Source: Pandoraea terrigena (GTDB lineage: Bacteria; Pseudomonadota; Gammaproteobacteria; Burkholderiales; Burkholderiaceae). From it: a stretch of 64,000 nucleotides of DNA. The notes below the pieces were generated by a model. That model was not told the origin of the DNA and ran no database searches. It saw nothing but the letters and a program-made list of their open reading frames with translations. The position numbers were made by a program, and so were the translations under genes. Position 1 is the stretch's first letter; each line of letters begins with the position of its first letter. Below are positions 8,960 to 17,778 of the stretch, piece by piece. The stretch is taken from contig NZ_CABPRU010000003.1 of assembly GCF_902459705.1 (NCBI RefSeq), forward strand, positions 186,001-250,000, read 5' to 3'.

Positions 8960-9506
8960 ATTCTCTCCGAGGCATCACGGCCAGCGCCTCGGCTGTCGTC
9001 GAGGCGGCGGGGCGTGCGCGGTTTCATGATGCGTCCCTGGTGCGCTGCCGCCAGTGGGCGGCGGCGTCTCGTTAGCGGCCCGCCGCGCGACGGTTGTAGC
9101 GCCAGAGTCGATCCACAGGCTCACGATGCCATGCGGCGTGGGTGACGTGTACAACCGGTGCGATAGGCGGCCACCCGCAGTGTAACGGCATCGCATGATC
9201 GCTCGCGAGACACGTGCGCCGGAAGACGTCCCGAAATCCGTCTCTGGACGCCACGGCAGCCCCGCGATCGCCCGCCCTGCGTTCGACCGCCCAGCGGAAC
9301 AAGCGCTGGCAGCCGCAGCAAGATCGGCGACAATAGCGGCAACGTGACTTGGGCACCGGTTTGCATTATCCGACGAGTCGCCAGGAAATTTATTTCCAGA
9401 CCGACCGGTCGGACGATAAAATGACACCTCACGGCCATGCCCGCCCGCCGGCGCTACCCGCGTCCCCTGATCGACGATTACCGATATCCATTTCGAGACA
9501 CTTCGT
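8960..9506. other. Long divergent intergenic region upstream of the paa-type block
   Basis: This 547-base gap separates the leftward GST gene from the rightward dehydrogenase gene. Apart from the palindrome at 9401-9412 and the adjacent inverted repeat GGAAAT-TT-ATTTCC at 9384-9397, I see no gene. The short antisense frames here have arginine-rich compositions typical of noncoding GC-rich DNA. Confidence 0.6.
9401..9412. promoter_or_regulatory. TetR-type operator palindrome
   Basis: The perfect 12-bp palindrome CCGACCGGTCGG lies 94 bases before the dehydrogenase start and is followed by an AT-rich stretch. Palindromes of this form (ACCGACCGGTCGGT-like) are typical targets of TetR-family repressors of CoA-ester catabolism, and phenylacetate genes of Burkholderia are controlled by the TetR regulator PaaR. 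That this site is bound by PaaR is an inference. Confidence 0.6.
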
Positions 9507-11063
9507 ATGACTGCATCTTCCTCCCAGGCCTGCGCGACCTCCCCCGGCAAGGCTATCGACGTTCTGGGCATCGTCGGCGCCGGCGCCATGGGCCGTGGCA
9601 TCGCCCAGATCGCCGCGCAGGCCGGCCTGCGTGTGAAGCTATACGACACCAACGCCAGCGCCGTGCAAGCCGCAATGGGCACGCTGCGCGAAACGCTGGA
9701 CAAGCTCGCCGCGAAGGGCAAGATCGACGCGTCGAGTGTCGAAGCAACGATGGGCCGTCTGCACGCATGCGGCGCGCTCGAGGATCTGGCCGATTGCCAA
9801 CTCGTCGTCGAAGCCATCATCGAGAGGCTCGACATCAAGCGCGATCTGTTTCGTTCGCTCGAGGGCATCGTTGCCGCCGACGCGATTCTCGCGTCGAACA
9901 CGTCGTCGCTGTCGATTACGGCGATTGCGGCCGCGTGCGAGCGCCCGGCGCGCGTGGCCGGCTACCACTTCTTCAATCCGGTGCCGCTCATGAAGGTCGT
10001 GGAGGTCATCGACGGCCTGCGCACCGCCCCCGAGGTCGGTGACGCCCTGCTCGCGCTGGGGCAGCGCATGGGGCACACGGCCGTGCGCTGCAAGGACATG
10101 CCGGGCTTCATCGTCAACCACGCCGGGCGCGGCATGAACACCGAAGGCTTGCGCGTGGCGAGCGAAGGCGTGGCGAGCTTTGCCGATATCGACCGCATCC
10201 TGCGCGAACAAGCGGGCTTCCGCCTGGGGACGTTCGAACTGCTCGATCTCACGGCGCTCGACGTCTCGCATCCCGTGATGGAGTCGATCTACCATCAGTT
10301 CTACGAGGAAGCGCGCTTTCGTCCGTCGCCGATCACGGCCGTGCGCTTCGCGGGCGGCCTGCTGGGCCGCAAGGTCGGTGAAGGCTTCTATCGCTACGTC
10401 GACGGCAAACCGCAGGTGCCGCCCGAAGCCCCGGTGCCCGATACACTGCCCGCAAGCGTCTGGGTGAGCCGGGCCGATACGCGCGGCTTCGCCGCCGTGA
10501 TCGAACTGCTGGGGGCGACAGGTGTGACCATCGAAAGCGGCGACAAGCCCTCGGCGACGGCGCTGATCGTTGTCACGCCGCTCGGCCTCGACGCCACGAC
10601 CTGTGCCGTCGAACAAGGGCTCGACGCGGCGCGCACCGTGGCCGTCGACACGCTGCTGCCGCTCGCCGGCGCGAAGCGTCATACGTTGATGACCACGCCG
10701 ATCACGACGCCCGAGGCGCGCAACGCCGCGCACGCCCTGTTTGCGCACGGCGGCACGCCGGTGACGGTAATTCGAGACTCGGCGGGCTTTGTCGCCCAGC
10801 GGGTGATCGCTACCATCGTGAATATCGGCGCGGACATCGCGCAGCAACGCATCGCCGCGCCGGGCGACATCGATCGCGCCGTGACGCTGGGTCTGGGCTA
10901 TGCCAAAGGCCCGCTCGCGCTTGGCGACGCCGTCGGCGCGCGCCAACTGCTCGCCGTCCTGCGCAACCTGCAATCGTTCTACGGCGATCAACGCTATCGT
11001 CCGTCGCCGTGGCTTACGCGCCGCGCGCAACTGGGTGTGTCGCTGCTGACCGAAGAACAGTGA
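9507..11063 (+). CDS. paaH: 3-hydroxyacyl-CoA dehydrogenase, phenylacetate-pathway type (PaaH/PaaC)
   Basis: The 518-residue protein starts with an NAD-binding Rossmann motif (GIVGAGAMGRGI, about residues 21-32). The SNTSSLSIT and GYHFFNPVPLMKVVEV motifs of hydroxyacyl-CoA dehydrogenases follow, and then a second, degenerate dehydrogenase unit (about residues 310-500). This two-unit, roughly 500-residue form is typical of the enzyme that oxidises 3-hydroxyadipyl-CoA late in phenylacetate degradation. It is the first gene of the rightward block and has a TetR-type palindrome upstream. The hydratase gene follows after 16 bases. Confidence 0.85.
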   Translation: MTASSSQACATSPGKAIDVLGIVGAGAMGRGIAQIAAQAGLRVKLYDTNASAVQAAMGTLRETLDKLAAKGKIDASSVEATMGRLHACGALEDLADCQLVVEAIIERLDIKRDLFRSLEGIVAADAILASNTSSLSITAIAAACERPARVAGYHFFNPVPLMKVVEVIDGLRTAPEVGDALLALGQRMGHTAVRCKDMPGFIVNHAGRGMNTEGLRVASEGVASFADIDRILREQAGFRLGTFELLDLTALDVSHPVMESIYHQFYEEARFRPSPITAVRFAGGLLGRKVGEGFYRYVDGKPQVPPEAPVPDTLPASVWVSRADTRGFAAVIELLGATGVTIESGDKPSATALIVVTPLGLDATTCAVEQGLDAARTVAVDTLLPLAGAKRHTLMTTPITTPEARNAAHALFAHGGTPVTVIRDSAGFVAQRVIATIVNIGADIAQQRIAAPGDIDRAVTLGLGYAKGPLALGDAVGARQLLAVLRNLQSFYGDQRYRPSPWLTRRAQLGVSLLTEEQ

Positions 11064-11079
11064 ACCGGAGACTCGCTTC

Positions 11080-11859
11080 ATGTGCGCCGAACTGCTTGCC
11101 GAACGCGTCGACCACACCCTGGTGCTGACGCTGTCGAACCCCGGGGCGCGCAATGCGCTGCATCCCGACATGTACGCCGCCGGGGTCGAAGCGCTGGCCA
11201 CCGCCGAGCGCGATCCGTCCGTGCGGGCCGTGGTGCTCACCGGCGCCGACAACTTCTTTTGCGCGGGCGGCAACCTGAACCGGCTGCTGGAGAATCGCCA
11301 GAAGGATCCGTCGGTGCAGGCGGCGAGCATCGACGCGCTGGCCGAATGGATCGAGGCGCTGCGCGCGTGTCCGAAGCCGATCATCGCGGCGGTCGAAGGC
11401 GCCGCCGCCGGGGCGGGCTTCTCGCTCGCGCTCGCGTGCGACCTTCTCGTCGCGGCCGACAACGCCAAGTTCGTGATGGCCTACGTCAAGGTCGGTCTTA
11501 CGCCCGACGGCGGCGGCTCGTGGTTCCTCTCGCAAGCCCTGCCCCGCCCGCTCGCCACCGAGATCCTGCTCGAAGGCAAGCCGGTGGCCGCCGGGCGTCT
11601 GGCCGCCGCCGGTCTCGTGAACCGGGTGGTCGCACCGGGCCAAGCCCGTGCCGAGGCGCTGAACTGGGCGACCGATCTCGCGCAGCTCTCGCCAAACGCC
11701 GTCGGCCGAATCAAGTCGCTCGTCGAGAGCGGCGCCAGCCAGACGCTCACCTCGCAGTTGGGGGCCGAGCGCGATAGCTTCGTCGCGTCGCTTCACCATG
11801 CGGACGGCCTGGAAGGTATCAGCGCCTTCCTCGAGAAACGTGCGGCAAAATACGCCTGA
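11080..11859 (+). CDS. Enoyl-CoA hydratase family protein, alternative oxepin-CoA hydrolase type
   Basis: This 259-residue crotonase-fold protein has the oxyanion-hole segments FFCAGGNLNRL (about residues 60-70) and EGAAAGAGFSLALACD (about 105-120). The sequence pattern (LSNPGARNALHPDMYAA) fits the group annotated as oxepin-CoA hydrolase, alternative type, which would replace the hydratase domain of PaaZ in phenylacetate ring cleavage. A generic PaaF/PaaG-like enoyl-CoA hydratase or isomerase is the alternative. A CCGGAG ribosome site lies 8-9 bases before the ATG. It probably forms an operon with the upstream dehydrogenase. Confidence 0.8.
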   Translation: MCAELLAERVDHTLVLTLSNPGARNALHPDMYAAGVEALATAERDPSVRAVVLTGADNFFCAGGNLNRLLENRQKDPSVQAASIDALAEWIEALRACPKPIIAAVEGAAAGAGFSLALACDLLVAADNAKFVMAYVKVGLTPDGGGSWFLSQALPRPLATEILLEGKPVAAGRLAAAGLVNRVVAPGQARAEALNWATDLAQLSPNAVGRIKSLVESGASQTLTSQLGAERDSFVASLHHADGLEGISAFLEKRAAKYA

Positions 11860-11966
11860 TCGCCCCTGATTGACGGCGCGCGCGAACGTCAGACGCGCGC
11901 CGCTGGCCAATGCCTTGCCGCCGCGCGTCGACCGACTGCCGGCACCCCGCTCAGGAGAATTACCCC

Positions 11967-12725
11967 ATGCGCGCCTCACCTGACCAGCCTGGTCCCGACG
12001 CCGGTCCCTTGGTGTTCACGCCGCCGCAGCGCCGCCGCATCTATCTGATGCGTCATGGCGACGTGACCTATTTCGACGACAGCGGCAAACCCATCGACGC
12101 CGACACCGTCACGCTCAACGACCTGGGACGCTCGCAAGCCAGCGCCGCCGGACGCGCCTTTGCCGCCGAGAACATCCGCTTCGACCGCGTGATCGTGAGC
12201 GGCCTGCCGCGCACCCGCGAGACGGCCGAGCACGTGCTGGCCGAGACGGGCCAACAGATCGGCATCGAGACGTGGACATGCTGGCAGGAAATTCGCGCCG
12301 GCAGTATTTCCGACATGCCGCCCGGCGAAATCGCGCAGGCGTTTCTCGGCGCGTTCGACGGCCTTGTGCCTGAGAGCACCCGCTTCATGAACGGCGAGTC
12401 GGTGCGCGAGTTGCTCGACCGCGTGGTGCCGCCCCTGGCGGAGTTGCGGGCCGATACGTCGTGGGACACAGTGCTGCTGGTGTTGCATGGCGGCGTGAAT
12501 CGCGCGATTCTCTCGCATGCCATGCATCCGCTCGGGCGTCTCTTCCTGGGCCAGCTCGCCCAGACACCCGCCTGCATCAACGCGCTCGATGTGGGTGACA
12601 AACCCGAAGACTGGGTCGTGCGCCTGATGAACTTCGCGCCGCCGCAACTGCTGCATCGCGACAACCGGCTGACGGTCATGGAAAAGATCTTCGCGTCGTT
12701 CGTGCGCACGCGAGCGCGAAGATGA
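11967..12725 (+). CDS. Histidine phosphatase family protein
   Basis: The 252-residue protein contains the RHG phosphohistidine motif (IYLMRHGDVTYFD, about residues 27-39) and the second catalytic histidine in VLLVLHGGVNRAIL, so it belongs to the phosphoglycerate-mutase-like phosphatases. The start at 11967 is set by an AGGAG site. Its substrate is unknown. Its place between the CoA-ester enzymes and an APH-like kinase suggests a small phosphorylated metabolite rather than phosphoglycerate. Confidence 0.85.
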   Translation: MRASPDQPGPDAGPLVFTPPQRRRIYLMRHGDVTYFDDSGKPIDADTVTLNDLGRSQASAAGRAFAAENIRFDRVIVSGLPRTRETAEHVLAETGQQIGIETWTCWQEIRAGSISDMPPGEIAQAFLGAFDGLVPESTRFMNGESVRELLDRVVPPLAELRADTSWDTVLLVLHGGVNRAILSHAMHPLGRLFLGQLAQTPACINALDVGDKPEDWVVRLMNFAPPQLLHRDNRLTVMEKIFASFVRTRARR

Positions 12726-12779
12726 ACACGTCGCGCGATCGCATGAAGTGAAGCGGCTGCGCCGGCATCCGGCAAGACC

Positions 12780-12824
12780 GTCGAAACGGTCAAACCGGTC
12801 AAAGCGGTCGAAATCGTCAAAATC
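12780..12824. repeat. Five 9-bp tandem repeats
   Basis: Five head-to-tail 9-bp units of the form GTCRAANNS (GTCGAAACG, GTCAAACCG, GTCAAAGCG, GTCGAAATC, GTCAAAATC) sit in the 128-base gap between the histidine phosphatase and kinase genes, ending 29 bases before the kinase start. They may be a slippage product or an array of protein-binding half-sites. Confidence 0.75.
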
Positions 12825-12853
12825 AACGTAGCACCGGAAATGCAGGAGACAGC

Positions 12854-13948
12854 ATGGCCGAGGAGCTTGCGCAGGACTATTCCACATTCGCCGGCGAACG
12901 CCCGCTGGACGCTCGCGTGCCCTTCGATACCGCCGCGCTCGAAGGCTGGCTCGCCGCGCAGGTCGACGGCTTCGCCGGGCCGCTGACAATCACGCAGTTC
13001 AACGGCGGCCAATCCAATCCCACCTATCGCCTGACCACGCCCGGCGCCGCCTATGTGCTGCGCACCAAACCCGCCCCGGCGGCCAAACTGCTCCCATCCG
13101 CCCACGCCATCGAGCGCGAATATCGCGTGATGGATGCCCTCGCCGGCACCGACGTCCCCGTCGCCCGTATGCGCGGCCTGTGCGTGGACGAAAGCGTGAT
13201 CGGGCTGGCGTTCTACGTCATGGACTTCGTACCGGGACGCGTGTTGTGGGATCCCTCGCTGCCCGGCATGTCGCCGGCCGAGCGCGCTGCCATCTACGAC
13301 GAGATGAACCGTGTCATCTCGGCCTTGCACCGGGTCGACTACCACGCCATCGGCCTTGGGTCCTACGGCAAGCCGGGCGACTACATCGCGCGCCAGATCG
13401 CCCGGTGGAGCCGGCAATACCGCGCCTCACAGACGCAGGCCATCGACGCGATGGACCGACTCATCGAGTGGCTGCCCGCGCATCTGCCAAGCGGCGTGCC
13501 CGAGCGCACGAGCGTCGTGCATGGCGACTTCCGCCTGGACAACCTGATCTTCCATCCGAGCGAGCCACGCGTGCTCGCCGTGCTCGACTGGGAACTGTCC
13601 ACGCTCGGCGACCCGCTCGCCGACTTCAGTTATCACTGCATGGCATGGCACGTCAGCCCCGGCGTCTTTCGCGGAATTGCCGGTCTCGACTGGAAAGCCC
13701 TCGGCATCCCGGACGAGAACGCCTACGTCGCCCGCTACAGCGAGCGCACGGGGATCACCCGGCCCGCGCAGTGGAATTTCTATCTCGCGTATAACATGTT
13801 CCGTATTGCTGCGATTCTGCAAGGCATCATGAAGCGTGTCGCCGATGGCACCGCCGTCAGCCAGCAGGCGCTCGATGCGGGCAAGCGCGCGCGGCCGATG
13901 GCCGAACTGGCCTGGGCGTACGCGCAGCGCAGTACGGACCCCGTGTAA
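12854..13948 (+). CDS. APH-like phosphotransferase (ACAD10/11 kinase-domain type)
   Basis: This 364-residue aminoglycoside-phosphotransferase-fold kinase has FNGGQSNPTYRLT (nucleotide-binding loop, about residues 50-62), VLRTKP (ATP-binding lysine), VHGDFRLDNL (catalytic Asp, about 222-231) and DWELSTLGDPLAD (metal-binding Asp, about 248-260). Members of this subgroup occur next to or fused with acyl-CoA dehydrogenases. In mammalian ACAD10/11 and the Pseudomonas lva pathway they phosphorylate 4-hydroxyacyl-CoA. An AGGAGA site precedes the ATG. The matching dehydrogenase follows 42 bases downstream. Confidence 0.85.
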   Translation: MAEELAQDYSTFAGERPLDARVPFDTAALEGWLAAQVDGFAGPLTITQFNGGQSNPTYRLTTPGAAYVLRTKPAPAAKLLPSAHAIEREYRVMDALAGTDVPVARMRGLCVDESVIGLAFYVMDFVPGRVLWDPSLPGMSPAERAAIYDEMNRVISALHRVDYHAIGLGSYGKPGDYIARQIARWSRQYRASQTQAIDAMDRLIEWLPAHLPSGVPERTSVVHGDFRLDNLIFHPSEPRVLAVLDWELSTLGDPLADFSYHCMAWHVSPGVFRGIAGLDWKALGIPDENAYVARYSERTGITRPAQWNFYLAYNMFRIAAILQGIMKRVADGTAVSQQALDAGKRARPMAELAWAYAQRSTDPV

Positions 13949-13990
13949 CAACAATCGCGATCACGCAGGCAGTCACGGAACGGAGATCTC

Positions 13991-15256
13991 ATGGATTTCA
14001 GCTACAGCCCGAAAGTCGAGGCATTGCGAACGCGCCTCGCCGCGTTCTTCGACGAGCACATCTTCCCGAACGAACACCGCTATCTCGACGCGATCGAGGT
14101 GGCCCGGCGCCAAGGGGACGCGTGGCAGCCGTCGCCGGTCATCGAGCGCCTCAAGCCGCTCGCGCAGCAGGCGGGACTGTGGAACCTGTTCCTGCCCGAC
14201 TCGGGGCGCGGCGCGGGCCTGACCAACGTCGAATACGCGCCGCTGTGCGAGATCATGGGGCAAGTGCCCTGGGCGCCGGAGGTCTTCAATTGCAATGCCC
14301 CCGACACCGGCAACATGGAAACGCTCGAGCGTTATGCCACCGACGCGCAAAAGACCCAGTGGCTCGAACCGCTGCTGCGCGGTGAGATCCGTTCCGCCTT
14401 CCTGATGACGGAGCCGGACGTGGCGTCGTCCGATGCCACCAACGTGCAATGCCGCATTCGACGCGACGGTGACGACTACGTCATCAATGGCCGCAAGTGG
14501 TGGTCGACGGGCGCGGGCGACCCGCGTTGCGCGCTCTACATCGTGATGGGCAAGACCGATCCGGACGCACCGAAGCACGCGCAACAGTCGATGATGCTCG
14601 TGCCAGCCGACGCCAAGGGTGTGACGCGCGTACGCCCGCTCACCGTCTTCGGCTACGACGATGCCCCGCACGGCCACATGGATATCGTGCTCGACGAGGT
14701 TCGCGTGCCGGCCAGCAGCCTGCTGCTGGGCGAGGGTCGCGGATTCGAGATTGCGCAGGGGCGTCTCGGTCCCGGCCGCATTCACCACTGCATGCGGCTC
14801 ATCGGGCTGGCCGAGCGCGCGCTCTCACTGATGTGCCAGCGCACGCTCTCGCGCGTGGCGTTCGGCAAACCGATTGCGGCGCAGGGCGTCACGCGCGAGC
14901 GCATCGCCGAAGCCCGATGCCTGATCGAACAGGCGCGCCTGCTCACGCTCAAGGCGGCCTATATGATGGATACGGTCGGCAACAAGGCCGCGCGGGCTGA
15001 AATCGCCATGATCAAGGTCGTTGCGCCGAACATGGCGTGTCAGGTACTCGATTGGGCAATGCAGGCACATGGCGCGGCGGGCCTGTCCGGGGACTTTCCG
15101 CTGGCCTACGCGTACGCGAGCGCGCGTACGTTGCGCTTCGCTGACGGTCCCGACGAAGTCCATCGCAATGCCATCGCCAAGCTGGAACTGGCGCGTTACC
15201 CGAGCGCACCGAGCGCCCCGCCATCATCCGACACCCCAACGAGGAGCCGAAATTGA
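13991..15256 (+). CDS. Acyl-CoA dehydrogenase family protein (ACAD10/11-like)
   Basis: The 421-residue flavoprotein shows the acyl-CoA dehydrogenase layout: a helical N-terminal domain, a middle beta domain ([27 protein letters not shown]) and a C-terminal helical domain ([49 protein letters not shown]). The last motif and the paired kinase gene place it in the ACAD10/11 group, whose members eliminate phosphate from 4-phosphoacyl-CoA. It has a GGAG site before the ATG and ends by overlapping the TTG start of the GST-like gene. Substrate chain length cannot be read from sequence. Confidence 0.87.
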   Translation: MDFSYSPKVEALRTRLAAFFDEHIFPNEHRYLDAIEVARRQGDAWQPSPVIERLKPLAQQAGLWNLFLPDSGRGAGLTNVEYAPLCEIMGQVPWAPEVFNCNAPDTGNMETLERYATDAQKTQWLEPLLRGEIRSAFLMTEPDVASSDATNVQCRIRRDGDDYVINGRKWWSTGAGDPRCALYIVMGKTDPDAPKHAQQSMMLVPADAKGVTRVRPLTVFGYDDAPHGHMDIVLDEVRVPASSLLLGEGRGFEIAQGRLGPGRIHHCMRLIGLAERALSLMCQRTLSRVAFGKPIAAQGVTRERIAEARCLIEQARLLTLKAAYMMDTVGNKAARAEIAMIKVVAPNMACQVLDWAMQAHGAAGLSGDFPLAYAYASARTLRFADGPDEVHRNAIAKLELARYPSAPSAPPSSDTPTRSRN

Positions 15257-15945
15257 TTCAGGTCTATTCCTGGGCCACGCCCAACGGCCACAAGGTCCAC
15301 ATCATGCTTGAAGAGTGCGAGTTGCCCTACCACGCACATCCCGTCGATATCGGGGCGGGCGATCAGTTCAAGGACGCCTTTCTCGCGATCTCGCCGAACA
15401 ACAAGATTCCGGCCATCGTCGACGAGGAGGGCCCCGACGGCAAGCCGATCTCGCTGTTCGAGTCGGGGGCGATCCTGCTATATCTGGCGGGCAAGACCGG
15501 GCGCTTTCTGCCCGAGGACGTGCGCGGCAAGTACGAGACACTCGAATGGCTGATGTTCCAGATGGGCGGGGTCGGCCCGATGCTCGGTCAGGCGCACCAT
15601 TTCCGGATCTACGCGCCCGAGAAGATCGATTACGCGATCAGGCGCTATACCAATGAGGCCCGGCGCCTGTACGGCGTGCTCGACAAGCAGCTCGGCCACC
15701 ATCCGTATGTCGCTGGCGACATGTACACCATCGCGGACATCGCGATCTGGCCGTGGCTGCGCTCGTGGAAGAATCAAGGCGTGGTGATGTCGGAGTTCCC
15801 CAATGTGCAGCGCTGGTTCGAGGCCATCGAGGCGCGTCCGGCGGTGCAGCGCGGCATCAAGGTACTGGCCGAAGCGCGCCAGCCGTTCCAGGACGCCAAG
15901 GCGCGCGAAATACTGTTCGGCGCGACGCAATACACGCGCCACTAG
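15253..15945 (+). CDS. Glutathione S-transferase, YghU/YfcG-like
   Basis: The 230-residue protein has a GST N-terminal domain beginning [20 protein letters not shown] with the NNKIPAI cis-proline loop and LFESGAI glutathione-binding motif, plus the C-terminal helical domain ([11 protein letters not shown]). This Asn/Thr-containing N-terminus is typical of nu-class YghU/YfcG enzymes with disulfide-bond reductase activity. Translation most likely starts at TTG (15253) behind GAGGAG at 15241-15246, overlapping the TGA of the dehydrogenase gene. The overlap implies translational coupling with it. Confidence 0.86.
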   Translation: MIQVYSWATPNGHKVHIMLEECELPYHAHPVDIGAGDQFKDAFLAISPNNKIPAIVDEEGPDGKPISLFESGAILLYLAGKTGRFLPEDVRGKYETLEWLMFQMGGVGPMLGQAHHFRIYAPEKIDYAIRRYTNEARRLYGVLDKQLGHHPYVAGDMYTIADIAIWPWLRSWKNQGVVMSEFPNVQRWFEAIEARPAVQRGIKVLAEARQPFQDAKAREILFGATQYTRH

Positions 15946-16252
15946 GCCGCTCGCCCATCCACTGGGCGGGCCAGCCCCTGACTCGCCCCGCAACCTCGCC
16001 GCGCGCCGTTGGCCACGGATCGGCAGGAGGCGGGGCGAAGTGGTTTACACTTCACAACAGTCTGCGGTTCCGCCGCGACGCTGGCGGTGCTAATCTAGGC
16101 GCATCACGCTCGGCGCGTCCGGCGCAACGAATATGCCGAACACGTGCTTGCAGACGTTTTTCCAGATGTCTTTGACGCGGCTGGCAGCCGTCGTCCCCTT
16201 GCAGTTCGCAGTCCCTCGCCGCTGGCTTTTGGAAGATCCGGGAGATCCACAT
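15946..16252. other. Intergenic gap with a weak hairpin after the GST gene
   Basis: The 307-base gap begins with a stem at 15949-15957 pairing with 15963-15971 (9 bp including one T-G pair), directly after the GST stop codon. It has no T tract but could end the CoA block. The rest shows no credible gene. The frame from 16133 is only an upstream extension of the YegP-like gene. Confidence 0.5.
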
Positions 16253-16588
16253 ATGTCAGGCAAGTTCGAACTCAAGCGCAGCCCCAACGGTGAATTCCAC
16301 TTTCATCTGCTGGCCGACAGCGGGCACATCATTCTCTCGTCCGAGACTTACAAGGCGCGTGCCTCTGCGCAGAACGGCATCGAGTCCGTTCGCAAGAACT
16401 CAGCCGAGGACCATCGTTTCGAGCGCAAGACATCGACGTCCGGCCGTCCGTATTTCGTGCTCAAGGCGCGCAACGGCGAGATCATCGGTCAAAGCCAGAT
16501 GTTCTCCAGCGCCGAGCAAATGGAAGACGGCATCACGCAGGTCAAGCGCGACGCCCCGGCCGCTGCGGTGAGCGACTTGTCGCACTGA
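16253..16588 (+). CDS. YegP family protein (DUF1508)
   Basis: The 111-residue protein is made of two tandem copies of a roughly 48-residue unit. The first begins KFELKRSPNGEFHFHLLA and the second RFERKTSTSGRPYFVLKA, each with an internal GHIILSSETYK or GEIIGQSQMF strand and an NGIESVRKN-like helix. This is the YegP fold, whose function is not established. The length equals that of E. coli YegP. The ATG at 16253 has a GGGAGA site upstream. Convergent with the MaoC gene. Confidence 0.9.
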   Translation: MSGKFELKRSPNGEFHFHLLADSGHIILSSETYKARASAQNGIESVRKNSAEDHRFERKTSTSGRPYFVLKARNGEIIGQSQMFSSAEQMEDGITQVKRDAPAAAVSDLSH

Positions 16589-16644
16589 GCGAGATCGTCG
16601 CGGCAGGCCGACGCGTGTGCCGGAAGGCCTCGCGGTCGCGTGAT

Positions 16645-17100
16645 TCAGGCGGGCCGCTTCAGATAGAGCCCGGTTCCCCGAAACCGGCACACTTCTTCGC
16701 CGTGCTGGTTGGTGGCTGTCCAGAGCTGGCGCACGATGCCCCGGTCGGGACGGCTCTTTGACGCGCGCACTTCCAGCGTGCTGCTCGTCACCGTGATCGT
16801 GTCTCCCGGACGCACCGGCTTGAGCCATTCGATCTGCTCGACCCCGGGCGACCCCATGCTCGACGAGCGCGAGAGCAGCTTGTCGACGTTCATCCGCATC
16901 ATGATGCTGCACGTGTGCCAGCCGCTGGCCACCAGTCCGCCGAAATGCGACTCGCGCCCGGCCGCTTCGTCGATGTGGAACGGCTGCGGATCGAATTGCC
17001 GGGCAAAGTGCACGATCTCGTCGGCCGTGAACGTATATTCGCCCAGATCGAACGTGTCGCCCACTGCGAAGTCTTCGAAGTAGTACTCGAGCGTTGCCAT
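16645..17100 (-). CDS. MaoC family dehydratase
   Basis: The 151-residue single-hotdog protein begins MATLEYYFEDFAVGD and contains FDPQPFHIDEAAGRESHFGG, in which Asp and His fit the hydratase catalytic pair, followed by VASGWHTCSIMMRM. It is a probable (R)-enoyl-CoA hydratase or related mesaconyl-type dehydratase. The start at 17100 is set by AGGAGG five bases upstream. Although it faces the rightward CoA block, it could act in the same acyl-CoA metabolism. Confidence 0.88.
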   Translation of the reverse strand: MATLEYYFEDFAVGDTFDLGEYTFTADEIVHFARQFDPQPFHIDEAAGRESHFGGLVASGWHTCSIMMRMNVDKLLSRSSSMGSPGVEQIEWLKPVRPGDTITVTSSTLEVRASKSRPDRGIVRQLWTATNQHGEEVCRFRGTGLYLKRPA

Positions 17101-17240
17101 CGCTACCTCCTGCGTGCGGCGCGCCGGTGTCATCTGCCAGGCGCGCACGAATGGAAAGGCGGGGAGATGGCCAGGGGAACGGGTGACGGGAAGAAAGCGA
17201 TGACGCCTTCCGTCCCCAAAGGCCCCAGGCCGTTCCGGGG

Positions 17241-17714
17241 TTACTGTAACGTGTCCTTGAGGCCGTCGGGAATCGGTAGCGGCATGATGTCGATGCCCTC
17301 CTCCGCCAGCGCTTCGCCCTCTTCGCGCGACACGGTGCCGCGAATATTGCGTTCCGGGGCTTCCTGGTAGTGGATCTTGCGCGCCTCCTCGGCGAACTTG
17401 CTGCCCACGTCTTCCGTGTTCGCCATCACGTGGCGCACCGCCTTCATCCAGAGGGTCTGCAGTTCGCTTTTCGCCTTGGCGACGTCGCGCGAGGCGAAGT
17501 CGCCCCGCGATTGCGCCACCGGGGCGCCGTCAGCCGGCGACACGGCCCCCGACAGGTTCAGCCGCGGCGCAGACGGCATGCGGGCAATCTGCGCGTCGCC
17601 GCAGACGGGGCATGTCACCAGGCCCCGCGCTTGCTGCGACAGATAATCGTCCTCCGAGCCGAACCAGCCCTCGAAGGTGTGCTCATGCGCACAACGTAAA
17701 TCAAAAACCTTCAT
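17241..17714 (-). CDS. DUF1178 family protein
   Basis: The 157-residue protein begins MKVFDLRCAHEHTFEGWF and has a zinc-ribbon-like pair of knuckles: CAHEH near the start and VTCPVCGDAQI at about residues 34-44. The C-terminal half is charged and ends in the conserved ERNIRGT and PLPIPD segments. This is DUF1178, common in alpha- and betaproteobacteria and of unknown role. It lies downstream of the NUDIX gene on the same strand (64-base gap), as is usual near betaproteobacterial nuo operons. Confidence 0.88.
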   Translation of the reverse strand: MKVFDLRCAHEHTFEGWFGSEDDYLSQQARGLVTCPVCGDAQIARMPSAPRLNLSGAVSPADGAPVAQSRGDFASRDVAKAKSELQTLWMKAVRHVMANTEDVGSKFAEEARKIHYQEAPERNIRGTVSREEGEALAEEGIDIMPLPIPDGLKDTLQ

Positions 17715-17778
17715 GACGCGATGGATGTGTCCCGGCCCCGTCGGTCACGAGACCCGGGGTCGACAAGTTGACGGTGGC

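Noticed and set aside
9072-9438. Small leftward frames in the gap before the paaH-type gene
   Set aside because: Arg/Trp-rich products, no ribosome sites and no similarity to regulators; treated as noncoding.
9639-11468. Leftward 609-residue open frame opposite the dehydrogenase and hydratase genes
   Set aside because: Both sense genes are well supported, and the antisense product has shadow composition and no family motif.
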